Source of the DNA: Leucobacter chinensis
Lineage (GTDB): Bacteria; Actinomycetota; Actinomycetes; Actinomycetales; Microbacteriaceae
Assembly: GCF_019049105.1 (NCBI RefSeq)
Contig: NZ_JAHQZR010000001.1
Span: 248,001 to 312,000, forward strand
Reading direction: 5' to 3'
Length of the DNA: 64,000 nucleotides
The notes beneath the pieces were generated by a model that saw only the letters and a program-made list of their open reading frames with translations, was not told the origin of the DNA and made no database searches. The translations under genes and the position numbers were made by a program. Below are positions 45,780 to 53,817 of this stretch, piece after piece (position 1 is the first letter of the stretch; each line of letters starts with the position of its first letter).

Positions 45780-46418
45780 TCAGCGTGTCATGCCGTCGAT
45801 GAGGGGCGCGTAGTCGGCGATGGTTTTCTTCGCTTGATTTTTGACCTCGTCTGAGCCGGGGCCGGGGGCCTTGACCATGACGGTATCCCTGAAGAAGGCG
45901 AGCTCGCGAATTGATTCTGCGATGTCAGCGAGTGCGCGGTGGCCGCCGTGCTTCTCGGGGGCGCGGTAGAAGGTTGATGGGTACCAGCGACGCGAGAGTT
46001 CTTTAATGGTCGAGACGTCGACGCTGCGGTAGTGCATGCGTTCGTCGAAGACGGGCAGGTATTTGGCAATAAATCGGCGATCCATACCAATGGTATTTCC
46101 GGCAACGAGGGGGCGTGAGCCTTCGCTCACGAGCCCGTTGACGTAATCGAGCGCCTGCTGTTCGGCGACCTCGGCGGTGACGCCCTGCTGCATTTCTTCG
46201 AGCAGGCCAGAGGTCGTGTGCATGTTGCGCACGAAGTCGTTCATGCCGGCGAGTGCCTCCTCGCCGGGGTTGATCACGACGGTGAACCCCTCGTGCAGCG
46301 GCGTGAGGTCAAAATCAGTCACGATGATGGCGAGCTCGCAGAGGCGATCGGTTTCGATCTCGAGCCCGGTCATTTCGCAATCGATCCACACGATCTGTTC
46401 TGCGGGGGTGTTCGACAT
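45780..46418 (-). CDS. orn: Oligoribonuclease
   Basis: A 212-residue DEDDh 3'-5' exonuclease that degrades 2-5-mer RNAs and pGpG. The motifs are IVWIDCEMTGLEIETDRLCELA (first Asp-Glu), SVDVSTIKELSRRW, and HRALADIAESIREL with the DEDDh His. Since Orn removes pGpG, the breakdown product of cyclic di-GMP, it is functionally related to the tandem-GGDEF protein in this window. It diverges from def. Confidence 0.95.
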   Translation of the reverse strand: MSNTPAEQIVWIDCEMTGLEIETDRLCELAIIVTDFDLTPLHEGFTVVINPGEEALAGMNDFVRNMHTTSGLLEEMQQGVTAEVAEQQALDYVNGLVSEGSRPLVAGNTIGMDRRFIAKYLPVFDERMHYRSVDVSTIKELSRRWYPSTFYRAPEKHGGHRALADIAESIRELAFFRDTVMVKAPGPGSDEVKNQAKKTIADYAPLIDGMTR

Positions 46419-46482
46419 GTCACATCTTTCTTCAGTGGATGGGTGGCCACTACCGAGTGTAGCCCCGTACTACACTTGCCTT

Positions 46483-47046
46483 ATGGCAATTCTTCCCATC
46501 GTGATTTGCGGCGAGCCGGTTCTGCACCGTGTCGCCGAGCCCGTAACCGAGTTCGACGCGCAGCTGCGCACTCTCGTTGAAGACATGCAAGAGACGACGG
46601 TGGCCGCACCCGGTGTCGGTCTCGCGGCGCCGCAGGTTGGTGTGGGCAAGCGCATCTTTGTCTGGGATTACGACGATCAAGACGTCGCGCCAGCCCAGGG
46701 CGTTGCGATTAACCCGGTGCTGTGGATCACTCCGTCGCAGCCCGGCATGCCAGACGATGACGAGTTTGAGGGGTGTCTCTCATTTCCCGGCGAACGCTTT
46801 GGTCTGAGGCGTTCTGAGCGTGCGTTGTTGCGTGCGCAAGATCTCGACGGTGAATTCTTTGAGATCGAGGCGAGCGGTTGGTTTGCTCGCATCTTCCAGC
46901 ATGAATACGATCACTTGAACGGTCTGCTCTACGTTGACCGCCTCGTGCATCCCGATAGTCGTGGCGCGCAGAAAGCGCAGCGCAAGAACGGGTGGGGTGT
47001 TCCTGGCCTGAGCTGGTTGCCTGGCGAAGATAACCTCGAGGGCTAG
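46483..47046 (+). CDS. def: Peptide deformylase
   Basis: A 187-residue metalloenzyme removing the formyl group from nascent proteins. All three motifs are present: GVGLAAPQVG, EGCLSFPGE and QHEYDHLNG. The ATG at 46483 is set by a TACACT hexamer ending six bases earlier (46471-46476) with no Shine-Dalgarno, a leaderless start; the longer frame upstream lies opposite orn and is rejected. Confidence 0.95.
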   Translation: MAILPIVICGEPVLHRVAEPVTEFDAQLRTLVEDMQETTVAAPGVGLAAPQVGVGKRIFVWDYDDQDVAPAQGVAINPVLWITPSQPGMPDDDEFEGCLSFPGERFGLRRSERALLRAQDLDGEFFEIEASGWFARIFQHEYDHLNGLLYVDRLVHPDSRGAQKAQRKNGWGVPGLSWLPGEDNLEG

Positions 47047-47068
47047 CTGGCCCAGCCCTTCCGTTCCT

Positions 47069-47698
47069 TCAGATGGACGCAGCGTCGAGGTACGGGGCAA
47101 GATAGCGCTCGATGAGCAACCCCATCTCTTCTCTGAGCTCGGCCACATTGGTGTCGACGTCGTGTGAGACGTCGAGCAGGTGCGTGACCGTTGCGACGAT
47201 GATGAGCGCGATGCTGTGCGCGCGGGTCTCGGTGAGGTTCGTGCCAACCGAGACGAACACGCAGGCGAGCTCGTTCGCGGTGTTGTGCAGCATCTGATGC
47301 TCGATGTCCCAAAGCTCGGGTGATGACTGCAGGGCCCGCCTGATGGCCCTCGCGCCCGGCCTTGTTTCTCGCAGATTGATGAGGTTCGTGAGGGTCTCTT
47401 GAATGAGCCCGCGCCAGTCGTCGGTGTCGCTGAGTCCTTTCAAGTGTTCGATCGACGAGATGAGCCGCTCCTGCTCAATGGTCTCGGCGAGTTCTCGTAC
47501 GACGGCAAATTTATTGGGGTAATAGCGATACAGGGTTGCGACGTTAATGCCCGCTTTGTCGGCGATGGTTTGCGTGGTGAGCCCCTCGAACCCTGATGCT
47601 TCGAGCAGTTCGGCCGTTGCTCGCTTGATTGACTTGACGGCGATTTTGCCTCGCGCCTGTTGGGGTTCACGCCTCGGTGCGTGCGAAATTTGGGTCAT
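47069..47698 (-). CDS. TetR family transcriptional regulator
   Basis: A 209-residue repressor. The helix-turn-helix is LTTQTIADKAGINVATLYRYYPNKFAVV (residues about 38-65); the ligand-binding C-terminal domain is not recognisable by motif. It is transcribed divergently from the MaoC/acyl-CoA synthetase/MFS genes and its Shine-Dalgarno AAGGAG lies 10 bases before the ATG. It most likely represses that cluster and itself through the shared ~110-base intergenic region. Confidence 0.85.
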   Translation of the reverse strand: MTQISHAPRREPQQARGKIAVKSIKRATAELLEASGFEGLTTQTIADKAGINVATLYRYYPNKFAVVRELAETIEQERLISSIEHLKGLSDTDDWRGLIQETLTNLINLRETRPGARAIRRALQSSPELWDIEHQMLHNTANELACVFVSVGTNLTETRAHSIALIIVATVTHLLDVSHDVDTNVAELREEMGLLIERYLAPYLDAASI

Positions 47699-47745
47699 CC
47701 GGGTGGGGCTCCTTGGAAACAGCTACCGCTTCATTCCACCACGGC

Positions 47746-47774
47746 TTGACAACAATGTCCAACCCGTCAATACT
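47746..47774 (+). promoter_or_regulatory. Promoter of the MaoC-synthetase cluster with overlapping operator
   Basis: TTGACA (47746-47751) and AATACT (47769-47774) with a 17-base spacer. The -35 region contains GACA-acaa-TGTC, a short inverted repeat suited to a TetR dimer from the divergent gene. Confidence 0.5.
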
Positions 47775-47809
47775 GAAAGCTAAATAATTACTTACGTTTG
47801 GAGAATGCA

Positions 47810-48292
47810 GTGTCGCACAAGCCTGAAATGACCCTCGCTACCATTGCGCAGCACGTGGGCGAGACGTTCTTTACCTCTCCCTGGATGACGATTGACGAGC
47901 AGCACCTCGCGCAGTTTGCCTACTCGACCTACCTCGATCCCGACCACGCTGACCTGACTGCGAGCAAGAACAATCCTCTCGGCAGTACCCTCGTCGATGG
48001 CTTCCTGCTGACGAGCATGCTCACGATGTTTCACTTCAACAACAGCCCGGTGCGTGAGCCTGGCATCTATGGATTTAATTACGGGATGGATCGCGTTCGT
48101 TTTACGCACCCGGTTTTCGTCGGCGAAGAGCTGCGCTGCGTCGCAACGCTGGAGAAGGTCGATGAACGACCAGACGGTCGTGTGCTCGTGACAACGAACA
48201 ACGTTATCGAGCTCAAACACACCGATAAGCCAGCCATGGTCGCAACATGGGTGACTCTCTTCGCCACGCTCGACGGTACGAGTGAAGCGTAG
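47810..48292 (+). CDS. MaoC-like (hot-dog fold) hydratase
   Basis: A 160-residue MaoC/NodN-type protein, a family that hydrates trans-2-enoyl-CoA thioesters. The N-terminal segment HVGETFFTSPWMTIDEQHLAQFAYSTY and the hydratase motif region GFNYGMDRVRFTHPVFVGEEL are recognisable. The GTG at 47810 has TTGGAG before it. A catalytic Asp-His pair is expected near DPDHAD. It forms an operon with the acyl-CoA synthetase, 9 bases downstream. Confidence 0.8.
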   Translation: MSHKPEMTLATIAQHVGETFFTSPWMTIDEQHLAQFAYSTYLDPDHADLTASKNNPLGSTLVDGFLLTSMLTMFHFNNSPVREPGIYGFNYGMDRVRFTHPVFVGEELRCVATLEKVDERPDGRVLVTTNNVIELKHTDKPAMVATWVTLFATLDGTSEA

Positions 48293-48301
48293 GCGAGTAT
48301 T

Positions 48302-49882
48302 GTGACACACAGTCTGCCTGAACTCACGAGCTACGCAGAGTACCTCGATCATTACGTGACGGTGCAGCCAGAGGCTGACGCTGTGTGGTGTGACGGGGTG
48401 ATGCTGAGCTATGCGCAGCTTCATGCCCGAGTCGAGGCCATGGCTGGCCAATTGTGCGCTGCTGGTCTTCGCGAGGGGCAGCGCATCGCGGTGCTCTCGA
48501 CGCCTCGAACTGAGTATTTCATCTCGTTGCTCGCGGCCATGAAGCTTGGCGCGGTGTGGCTTGGGCTCAACCCGCGCTACACCGAGCGAGAGCTCATGCA
48601 CGTTGTGGGTGATTCGAAACCCACGGTGATCCTTTCCCTCCCGAGCATCGACGGTGACGGGCTCGGCGAACTCATTGAGCGTGTCGCCACGCAGCTGAAT
48701 GTCGAGCGTGTGTTCTCGCTCACCGGTGAAGACGAGACTGGCGCGCTCGCTACGCTTCCCGAGCCGGTGCCCTTTACACAGGTGAAGCCAGAACCCATGT
48801 CTCCCGCAACGGTCGTGTATACCTCGGGAACGAGTGGCGCCCCGAAGGGGGCAGTGCTCAGTCACAAGGGTCTTGTCTATGCGTCTCGGGTCGAAGCTGA
48901 ACTCTTTGGCACGCTGCGCCCACGAGTTCCTTGCAACCTGCCGATCAACCACGTTGCTTGTCTTGCAGATCTCACCGGTACGACGCTCGTTGCGGGCGGC
49001 ATGCTCGCGCTCTTCGAGCGGTTTGATCCGGCAGAAATGCTTGCGAGCATCGAGGCGCTTGGCATCACCAACCTCATGAATGTACCGACGGTACTGCACA
49101 TGATCGCGATGCTTCCTGACTTTGAGACCCGAGACCTTTCGCGACTCAAACACGTCGTGTGGGGCGGGGCGGCTATGCCGGTCGAATCGATGCGCAAATA
49201 CCGTGACCGGGGCATCGAACTCATGAGCGTCTATGGCATGACCGAGACCGTTGCCTCGATTTCGATCACCCGCAAGGGAGCGGGCGAAGAAGAGCTCGCG
49301 CATACGGTCGGTCAGCTCGACGGCGGCATGCGTGTGCGGCTTGCCGACGAGAATGCTGAGCCGGTCGCGCACGGTGAGGAGGGCGAAGTGCAGGTACAGC
49401 ACGAGGGGCTCTTTCTCGAGTACTTCGGGCAGCCGGAGGCCACCAAAGCTTCGTACACCGATGACGGCTGGTTTCGAACGGGCGATGTTGGGGTGTTGCG
49501 CGCCGACGGTAACCTCGTGCTCGTTGGCCGCAGGTCAGACATGTTCAAGTCTGGCGGCTACAACATTTACCCCCGCGAGATTGAACAGGTCATCGAGTCT
49601 TTTCAGGGGGTTGCGCTTGCCGCGGTGATCGCGCGAGCCGACGAGAAGTTTGGCGAGGTTGGGGTGGCCTACGTAACCGCGCAACCTGGGCACAGCATCG
49701 ATCGCGATGCGCTCGAGACGCACTGCCGCGGGCAGCTCGCGAACTATAAGGTTCCCAAGCAGTTCACTCTCGTTCGTGACCTGCCGCTCTTGCCGGTCGG
49801 CAAAGTCGACAAGCAGGTGCTCAAGCGCATGGCGCGCGAAACCCAGCCTGAATCTCAGGCAGTAACGCTCAATGGAGAGTAG
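48302..49882 (+). CDS. Class I adenylate-forming enzyme (acyl-CoA synthetase family)
   Basis: A 526-residue AMP-binding ligase that activates a carboxylic acid with ATP and transfers it to CoA. The motifs are VYTSGTSGAPKGAVLSHKG (P-loop, about residue 172), YGMTETVASISI, DGWFRTGDVG and LVGRRSDMFKSGGYNIYP; the C-terminal catalytic Lys is in LPVGKVDKQVLKR. With the MaoC hydratase and an MFS carrier it forms a TetR-governed unit, probably for uptake and oxidation of a specific organic acid, which is not identified. Confidence 0.88.
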   Translation: MTHSLPELTSYAEYLDHYVTVQPEADAVWCDGVMLSYAQLHARVEAMAGQLCAAGLREGQRIAVLSTPRTEYFISLLAAMKLGAVWLGLNPRYTERELMHVVGDSKPTVILSLPSIDGDGLGELIERVATQLNVERVFSLTGEDETGALATLPEPVPFTQVKPEPMSPATVVYTSGTSGAPKGAVLSHKGLVYASRVEAELFGTLRPRVPCNLPINHVACLADLTGTTLVAGGMLALFERFDPAEMLASIEALGITNLMNVPTVLHMIAMLPDFETRDLSRLKHVVWGGAAMPVESMRKYRDRGIELMSVYGMTETVASISITRKGAGEEELAHTVGQLDGGMRVRLADENAEPVAHGEEGEVQVQHEGLFLEYFGQPEATKASYTDDGWFRTGDVGVLRADGNLVLVGRRSDMFKSGGYNIYPREIEQVIESFQGVALAAVIARADEKFGEVGVAYVTAQPGHSIDRDALETHCRGQLANYKVPKQFTLVRDLPLLPVGKVDKQVLKRMARETQPESQAVTLNGE

Positions 49883-49891
49883 AGAAAGTAC

Positions 49892-51091
49892 ATGATACAC
49901 GGCACTGAGACCATGCAGGCCCATATTTCGCATGGAATGCGTAAGGCCCGGGTTGCCCTCTTTATCGTCTTTTTCGCGCAAGGGCTCGGCTTCGGCTCGC
50001 TCTTTGCGCGCTTGCCGACTATTAAAGAGCGCTTCGACTTCAGCGACACGACACTCGCAATTCTGACGCTTGCGCTGCCGCTGCTCGCCGGTGTCGCCAC
50101 GCTCGTCACGGGAACGGTGGTGCAGCGCTTACACAGCGACATTGTGTTGCGCATCGCCATCATCGCTGAGTTTGCCGCGCTCGTCATTATCGGGTTCGCC
50201 GACTCTTTCGCGATGCTCATTCCAGCGTGGGTGCTCATGGGTGTTGCGTTCGGTACGGTCGATGCCACGATGAACATGAAGGGCGTTGCACTACAGACGA
50301 AGTACCGGCGCAGCATCATGGTCGGGTTCTACGCGATCTACAGTGCAGCAGGCATTGTCGCCTCGCTCGCTGCGGCCGGTGCGGCCGCTGCTGGCCTTCC
50401 GCTCTGGGTGTTCTTCGGCGTCGAGGCCCTCGTGCTCTTGCCGCTGTTGCTGGTGACGGGTTCGTCGCTCGTGAACACGAGAATTATCGCCGAACGTCGC
50501 ACTGAGTCGGGCGAGAACGCACTCGCAGTCAAGGTTCCCTGGCTTCCTGTTATCAGTATCGGTGTCGTCTTGACCTCGGCCTACTTCATTGAGTCGTCAG
50601 CCTCAAGCTGGGGATCGGTATACGTGCACGACACCCTGAACTCGCCCGAGAGTGTCGCTGCGCTCGCGTTTGGTGGGTATAGCGCGGCAATGCTTATCGG
50701 CAGGCTCAGTGCTGACTGGCTCATTCGCTCCTTTGGCGTCAAGCGTGTGATTCAGGTGTGCGCGCTCGTTGCTTTCGGTGGCATGGTGCTCGTCGTCATC
50801 GCGCCGGTCGCTCCCGTCGCTCTCATCGGCTTCGCGCTTGCCGGTGGCGGACTCTGCGTGATCGCTCCCTTGGCCTTTGCTGCGGCGGGTTCGCTTGACA
50901 CGAGCGGGGTGGCGGTCGCGAGGGCAAACTCGTTCACCTACGTGGGTTTCTTGCTTGGTGCGGCGATCATTGGCCCGGTCGCCGACATGAGCTCGATGCG
51001 CATCGCATACCTCATCTCGGTGGCGCTCGCCCTCGTCGTTGTTTTGAGCGCAAACAACATCGCAAGGCGAATCGAGCCGATGACCGACTAA
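49892..51091 (+). CDS. MFS transporter (YbjJ/FucP-like)
   Basis: A 399-residue twelve-helix facilitator with FFAQGLGFGSLFARLPTIKERF in the first helix/loop and NMKGVALQTKYRRSIMVGFYAIYS in the middle of the N-half, both typical of the YbjJ-like MFS group. It lies nine bases after the synthetase gene and is probably the importer of the acid handled by this cluster, which is inference from position only. Confidence 0.83.
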   Translation: MIHGTETMQAHISHGMRKARVALFIVFFAQGLGFGSLFARLPTIKERFDFSDTTLAILTLALPLLAGVATLVTGTVVQRLHSDIVLRIAIIAEFAALVIIGFADSFAMLIPAWVLMGVAFGTVDATMNMKGVALQTKYRRSIMVGFYAIYSAAGIVASLAAAGAAAAGLPLWVFFGVEALVLLPLLLVTGSSLVNTRIIAERRTESGENALAVKVPWLPVISIGVVLTSAYFIESSASSWGSVYVHDTLNSPESVAALAFGGYSAAMLIGRLSADWLIRSFGVKRVIQVCALVAFGGMVLVVIAPVAPVALIGFALAGGGLCVIAPLAFAAAGSLDTSGVAVARANSFTYVGFLLGAAIIGPVADMSSMRIAYLISVALALVVVLSANNIARRIEPMTD

Positions 51092-51140
51092 ACCGCTCAA
51101 AAGGTCTCGATTCGGTAACGGGCGATCGTGCCCTATGGTC

Positions 51141-51174
51141 TCTGTACGAAATTTCGACTTGAATTTCGTACAGA
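51141..51174. promoter_or_regulatory. 13-bp AT-rich inverted repeat upstream of the lipoprotein gene
   Basis: TCTGTACGAAATT, spacer TCGACTTG, then AATTTCGTACAGA. The left arm and spacer also form CGAAATTTCG. The low GC content, in a high-GC genome, and the lack of a U-tract argue for an operator rather than a terminator. Confidence 0.55.
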
Positions 51175-51256
51175 AGCCACAGCTGCGGCGCGAGGGCGTC
51201 ACACCCAGTGTGTACAGTATGCGAGGGCAATGTCAGAAAACAGAAGAGGAACCCAC

Positions 51257-51778
51257 ATGAACCACGTTTCACCCGTACGTCGCACACTGCTTGCCGGTAT
51301 GACGGTGGCGGTTACGGCGCTCGCGCTGACCGGCTGCTCGCTGCTTTCAGAGATCACCGGAGGCCCTGCTGCCGAACGCGATGCTGAAACGAATGAGGTC
51401 GTGACCGAGGGCAAGGCGTCTGCGTTCAGCATGAACGTGGGCGACTGCTACAACGACCCCTCGTCATCGGGCCAGATCTCTGACGTTCCCGCCGTGCCCT
51501 GCGGTGACGCTCACCAGAACGAGGTTGTCGCAATCATGATGATGGATGATGGCGAGTGGCCTGGCGCCGATGCAGTTTCGGAAACTGCCGACCAGATGTG
51601 CTTCGAGAAATTTGAAGAGTTCATCGGTGCTCCTTACGAAACCTCTGACATCGACTTCTTTGCGATTATGCCTTCAGAGGGCTCATGGAAAGAGATGAAT
51701 GACCGTGAGGTGGTCTGCTCGGTTTATGACACAACCACAGAGACCGTAACCGGTTCGCTGAAGGGTGTCGCACGCTAA
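51257..51778 (+). CDS. Septum_form-family lipoprotein
   Basis: A 173-residue exported lipoprotein. The signal VRRTLLAGMTVAVTALALTGC ends in lipobox LTGC with Cys28 or so. The mature part has four Cys (VGDCYN, VPCGD, MCFEKF, VVCSVYD) and matches the Septum_form/DUF4190-associated pattern of actinobacterial surface proteins. The start ATG follows AGAGGA. A TACAGT hexamer about 45 bases upstream may be its promoter. The biological role is not established. Confidence 0.75.
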   Translation: MNHVSPVRRTLLAGMTVAVTALALTGCSLLSEITGGPAAERDAETNEVVTEGKASAFSMNVGDCYNDPSSSGQISDVPAVPCGDAHQNEVVAIMMMDDGEWPGADAVSETADQMCFEKFEEFIGAPYETSDIDFFAIMPSEGSWKEMNDREVVCSVYDTTTETVTGSLKGVAR

Positions 51779-51796
51779 GTATCGTGCACAAGACGT

Positions 51797-51839
51797 ACGA
51801 ACGCCGCGGGGTAGAAATACCCGGCGGCGTTCGTGTTTT
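51797..51839. terminator. Intrinsic terminator, lipoprotein gene/fic
   Basis: ACGAACGCCGC pairs with GCGGCGTTCGT and, after one mismatch, GGGTA pairs with TACCC; GTTTT follows. It lies between two convergent genes. Confidence 0.85.
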
Positions 51840-51869
51840 CTGACGGCAATAGCGAGTGCTTTAATCTGT

Positions 51870-53075
51870 TCATGGCAATCGTCGTCTGGCACGTGAGCCG
51901 AAGCGGTCAAGTGCCGTCAGTACTTCAGGTGCATGCCACATGCGGTTGCGTTTGAAGCTGTTTGTTTGCACGAGAACCTCAGAGCTCACGAGGCGTTCGA
52001 TAGCGTTCGTGGCGGTCACTGAAGAGACACCGAGCTCGGTGGCCACCAACGCTACCGTTACGACCGGTTGACGCAATAGGAGTGTCTTCAACGCGGTGAC
52101 GGCAGAGCCCTGGCGTGTAGGCGCAATTTTCTCCCACTCGGCGGCGACTGCTTCGAGCTCGGTCACGAGCTGGCGGCCGTTATTGATGCCTGCGAACACC
52201 GCATCGGCGAACGTTACGACGATAGCTCCAGTGTCGCCGTCTCGATACTTTGAGAGTGCTGTGAAGTACTCTGCAGTATTGCTGAGCAGTCCGGCCGACA
52301 CCGGAACTGTGACGTTTCTCGTGAGTCCGCCGTGTCGCAGCATGCTGTGCAGTAAGGCGCGGCCGGTACGGCCGTTGCCATCGGGGAACGGGTGGATCGT
52401 TTCAAACTGGGCATGCATCAGTGCTGCGTGGGCAAGCAGGGGAATATCGGTGCGGCGGCTAAATTGCACGAGGTCAGTCATGAGTTCTGGTACCCGGTCG
52501 TGATGCGGGGGCACGAACTCCGCACTGTGCGGAGAGATACCGCCGCCGCCGATCCATACCTGGGTGTTTCGAAACTGACCCGTGTGTTCGGGTGCACTTT
52601 CGTGCAGTAGTGCGTGCTGCATCGAGATGATTGCACGCTCATTGATATTCTCGCTGAGCTGCAAAGCAGCTTGCATGGCGCGAACGTTTGCAACGACCAG
52701 GTGCGCGTTCTCGGACTTTGCGGCGCCCAGCTCGGCGAGGGCGACTTGCTTTGCGCTTGAGGTGAGTTGTTCAACCTCTGAGCTAGACGCTGATTCTGAG
52801 CGCAGGAGTATCGACGCGAAAGGCGCTGTGACCGAACCCAGCTCTGAATCGAAACGGGCTAATTCTGCGCTAGCGTCATCGGCAGTTGTCAGTGCCTCAG
52901 CGTCCAGATGTACCTCGAGGTTTGCGATGAAGGGCGGTACCGCTGCTTGGTAGTCGCCCCGCGCAAGCAGCTTTTGCCTTCGAGAGGTAGCCACTCCGGC
53001 ATCTTGCTTCCAAGGTCGCGGCTCAAACGTGACCGCCGGCCAACCTGGAATCGGTGTGGAAGGAATCTGACTCAT
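51870..53075 (-). CDS. fic: Fic family protein (class II AMPylase) with winged helix
   Basis: A 401-residue Fic protein, a family that transfers AMP or other nucleotide moieties to target hydroxyls. The active site HPFPDGNGRTGR runs from His228 to Arg239. An N-terminal inhibitory helix is present: SSSEVEQL puts Glu102 at the (S/T)xxxE position, with Gln replacing the usual Gly/Asn. The C-terminal ~80 residues look like a winged helix-turn-helix (VALVATELGVSSVTATNAIERLV), so it can bind DNA. A palindromic operator overlaps its promoter. No antitoxin gene is adjacent. Confidence 0.9.
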   Translation of the reverse strand: MSQIPSTPIPGWPAVTFEPRPWKQDAGVATSRRQKLLARGDYQAAVPPFIANLEVHLDAEALTTADDASAELARFDSELGSVTAPFASILLRSESASSSEVEQLTSSAKQVALAELGAAKSENAHLVVANVRAMQAALQLSENINERAIISMQHALLHESAPEHTGQFRNTQVWIGGGGISPHSAEFVPPHHDRVPELMTDLVQFSRRTDIPLLAHAALMHAQFETIHPFPDGNGRTGRALLHSMLRHGGLTRNVTVPVSAGLLSNTAEYFTALSKYRDGDTGAIVVTFADAVFAGINNGRQLVTELEAVAAEWEKIAPTRQGSAVTALKTLLLRQPVVTVALVATELGVSSVTATNAIERLVSSEVLVQTNSFKRNRMWHAPEVLTALDRFGSRARRRLP

Positions 53076-53087
53076 ACCATGAGCATA

Positions 53088-53113
53088 CTAAAGGTTATGT
53101 CCTTAACCTTTAG
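53088..53113. promoter_or_regulatory. Palindromic operator at the fic promoter
   Basis: CTAAAGGTTA, spacer TGTCCT, then the exact complement, with further CAT/ATG symmetry outside. On the minus strand TAGTAT (53090-53085) is the -10 hexamer, nine bases before the fic ATG, so a bound dimer would cover the promoter. Confidence 0.65.
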
Positions 53114-53205
53114 CATGGGGCACTCATCGGTGAAGAAACGGCGACGCTGTGCTGAGAGCCTTCGTAGTCGGTTTGAGCAGAGCGCGCTACTCCTGCCAGA
53201 AGCCG

Positions 53206-53649
53206 CTACCTCTGCAGCTCAGCCGCACGCTCGTTCTGGGCAATCCGCACCGCTTTCATGAGGGCGACAAAGAAGACGATCATACCTGCCGTGAGCAGCA
53301 TGTGGCCGAGCCCCGCGAGACCTGCGATCATACTGTTCGACTGCTCGCCAAGAACCGTGAGGCTCCCGTGCCAGGTGAGCATGCCAGCGGTAAGCACGAG
53401 GCCCGCGTTGTAGAGCCACTGAAACGCGGTAAAGAGCTTCGGGCTTTGCGAGAGCGTGAAGGTTTTTTCAAGCACGAGCACGATGAGAAACATGATAAAC
53501 CCGAGTGTGAGCAGGTGCGTGTGCACGAGCCCGAGCTGGGTGGCCTCGCCCTCGGCGAAGTTGTTGAGCTTCGTGAACTCCCGGTAAAAGAGTCCCGAGC
53601 CAACCCCGACAACCATGTAGATGAGTGCGGTGCGAACGAGCGAAATCAT
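53206..53649 (-). CDS. DUF2871 membrane protein
   Basis: A 147-residue protein with four membrane helices (MISLVRTALIYMVVGVGSGLFYREFTKLNN; VHTHLLTLGFIMFLIVLVLE; LYNAGLVLTAGMLTWHG; GLGHMLLTAGMIVFFVALM). Conserved His residues in the helices (HTH, WHG, GHM) might hold heme or metal, as in other DUF2871 members, but this is unproven. The start at 53649 is set by AAAGG six bases upstream; the longer frame is rejected. Confidence 0.78.
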   Translation of the reverse strand: MISLVRTALIYMVVGVGSGLFYREFTKLNNFAEGEATQLGLVHTHLLTLGFIMFLIVLVLEKTFTLSQSPKLFTAFQWLYNAGLVLTAGMLTWHGSLTVLGEQSNSMIAGLAGLGHMLLTAGMIVFFVALMKAVRIAQNERAAELQR

Positions 53650-53817
53650 GGTGACCTTTCTTGCGAGTGAGCCTCTGGCGCGGGTTGGGCCAGGAGGGGC
53701 GCGGGGCAGTGCTCGCGCGACACTCTCAAGTTCACCAGGATCACAGGCTTCTGGCATCGCCCGTGTGCTCGGAACCCGCATCAACCATTTGGGTGATGCG
53801 GGGAATGCCTCGGTGCT

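Noticed and set aside
46177-46482. Longer upstream extension of the def frame
   Set aside because: It lies antisense to orn and lacks deformylase similarity; the TACACT hexamer fixes the start at 46483.
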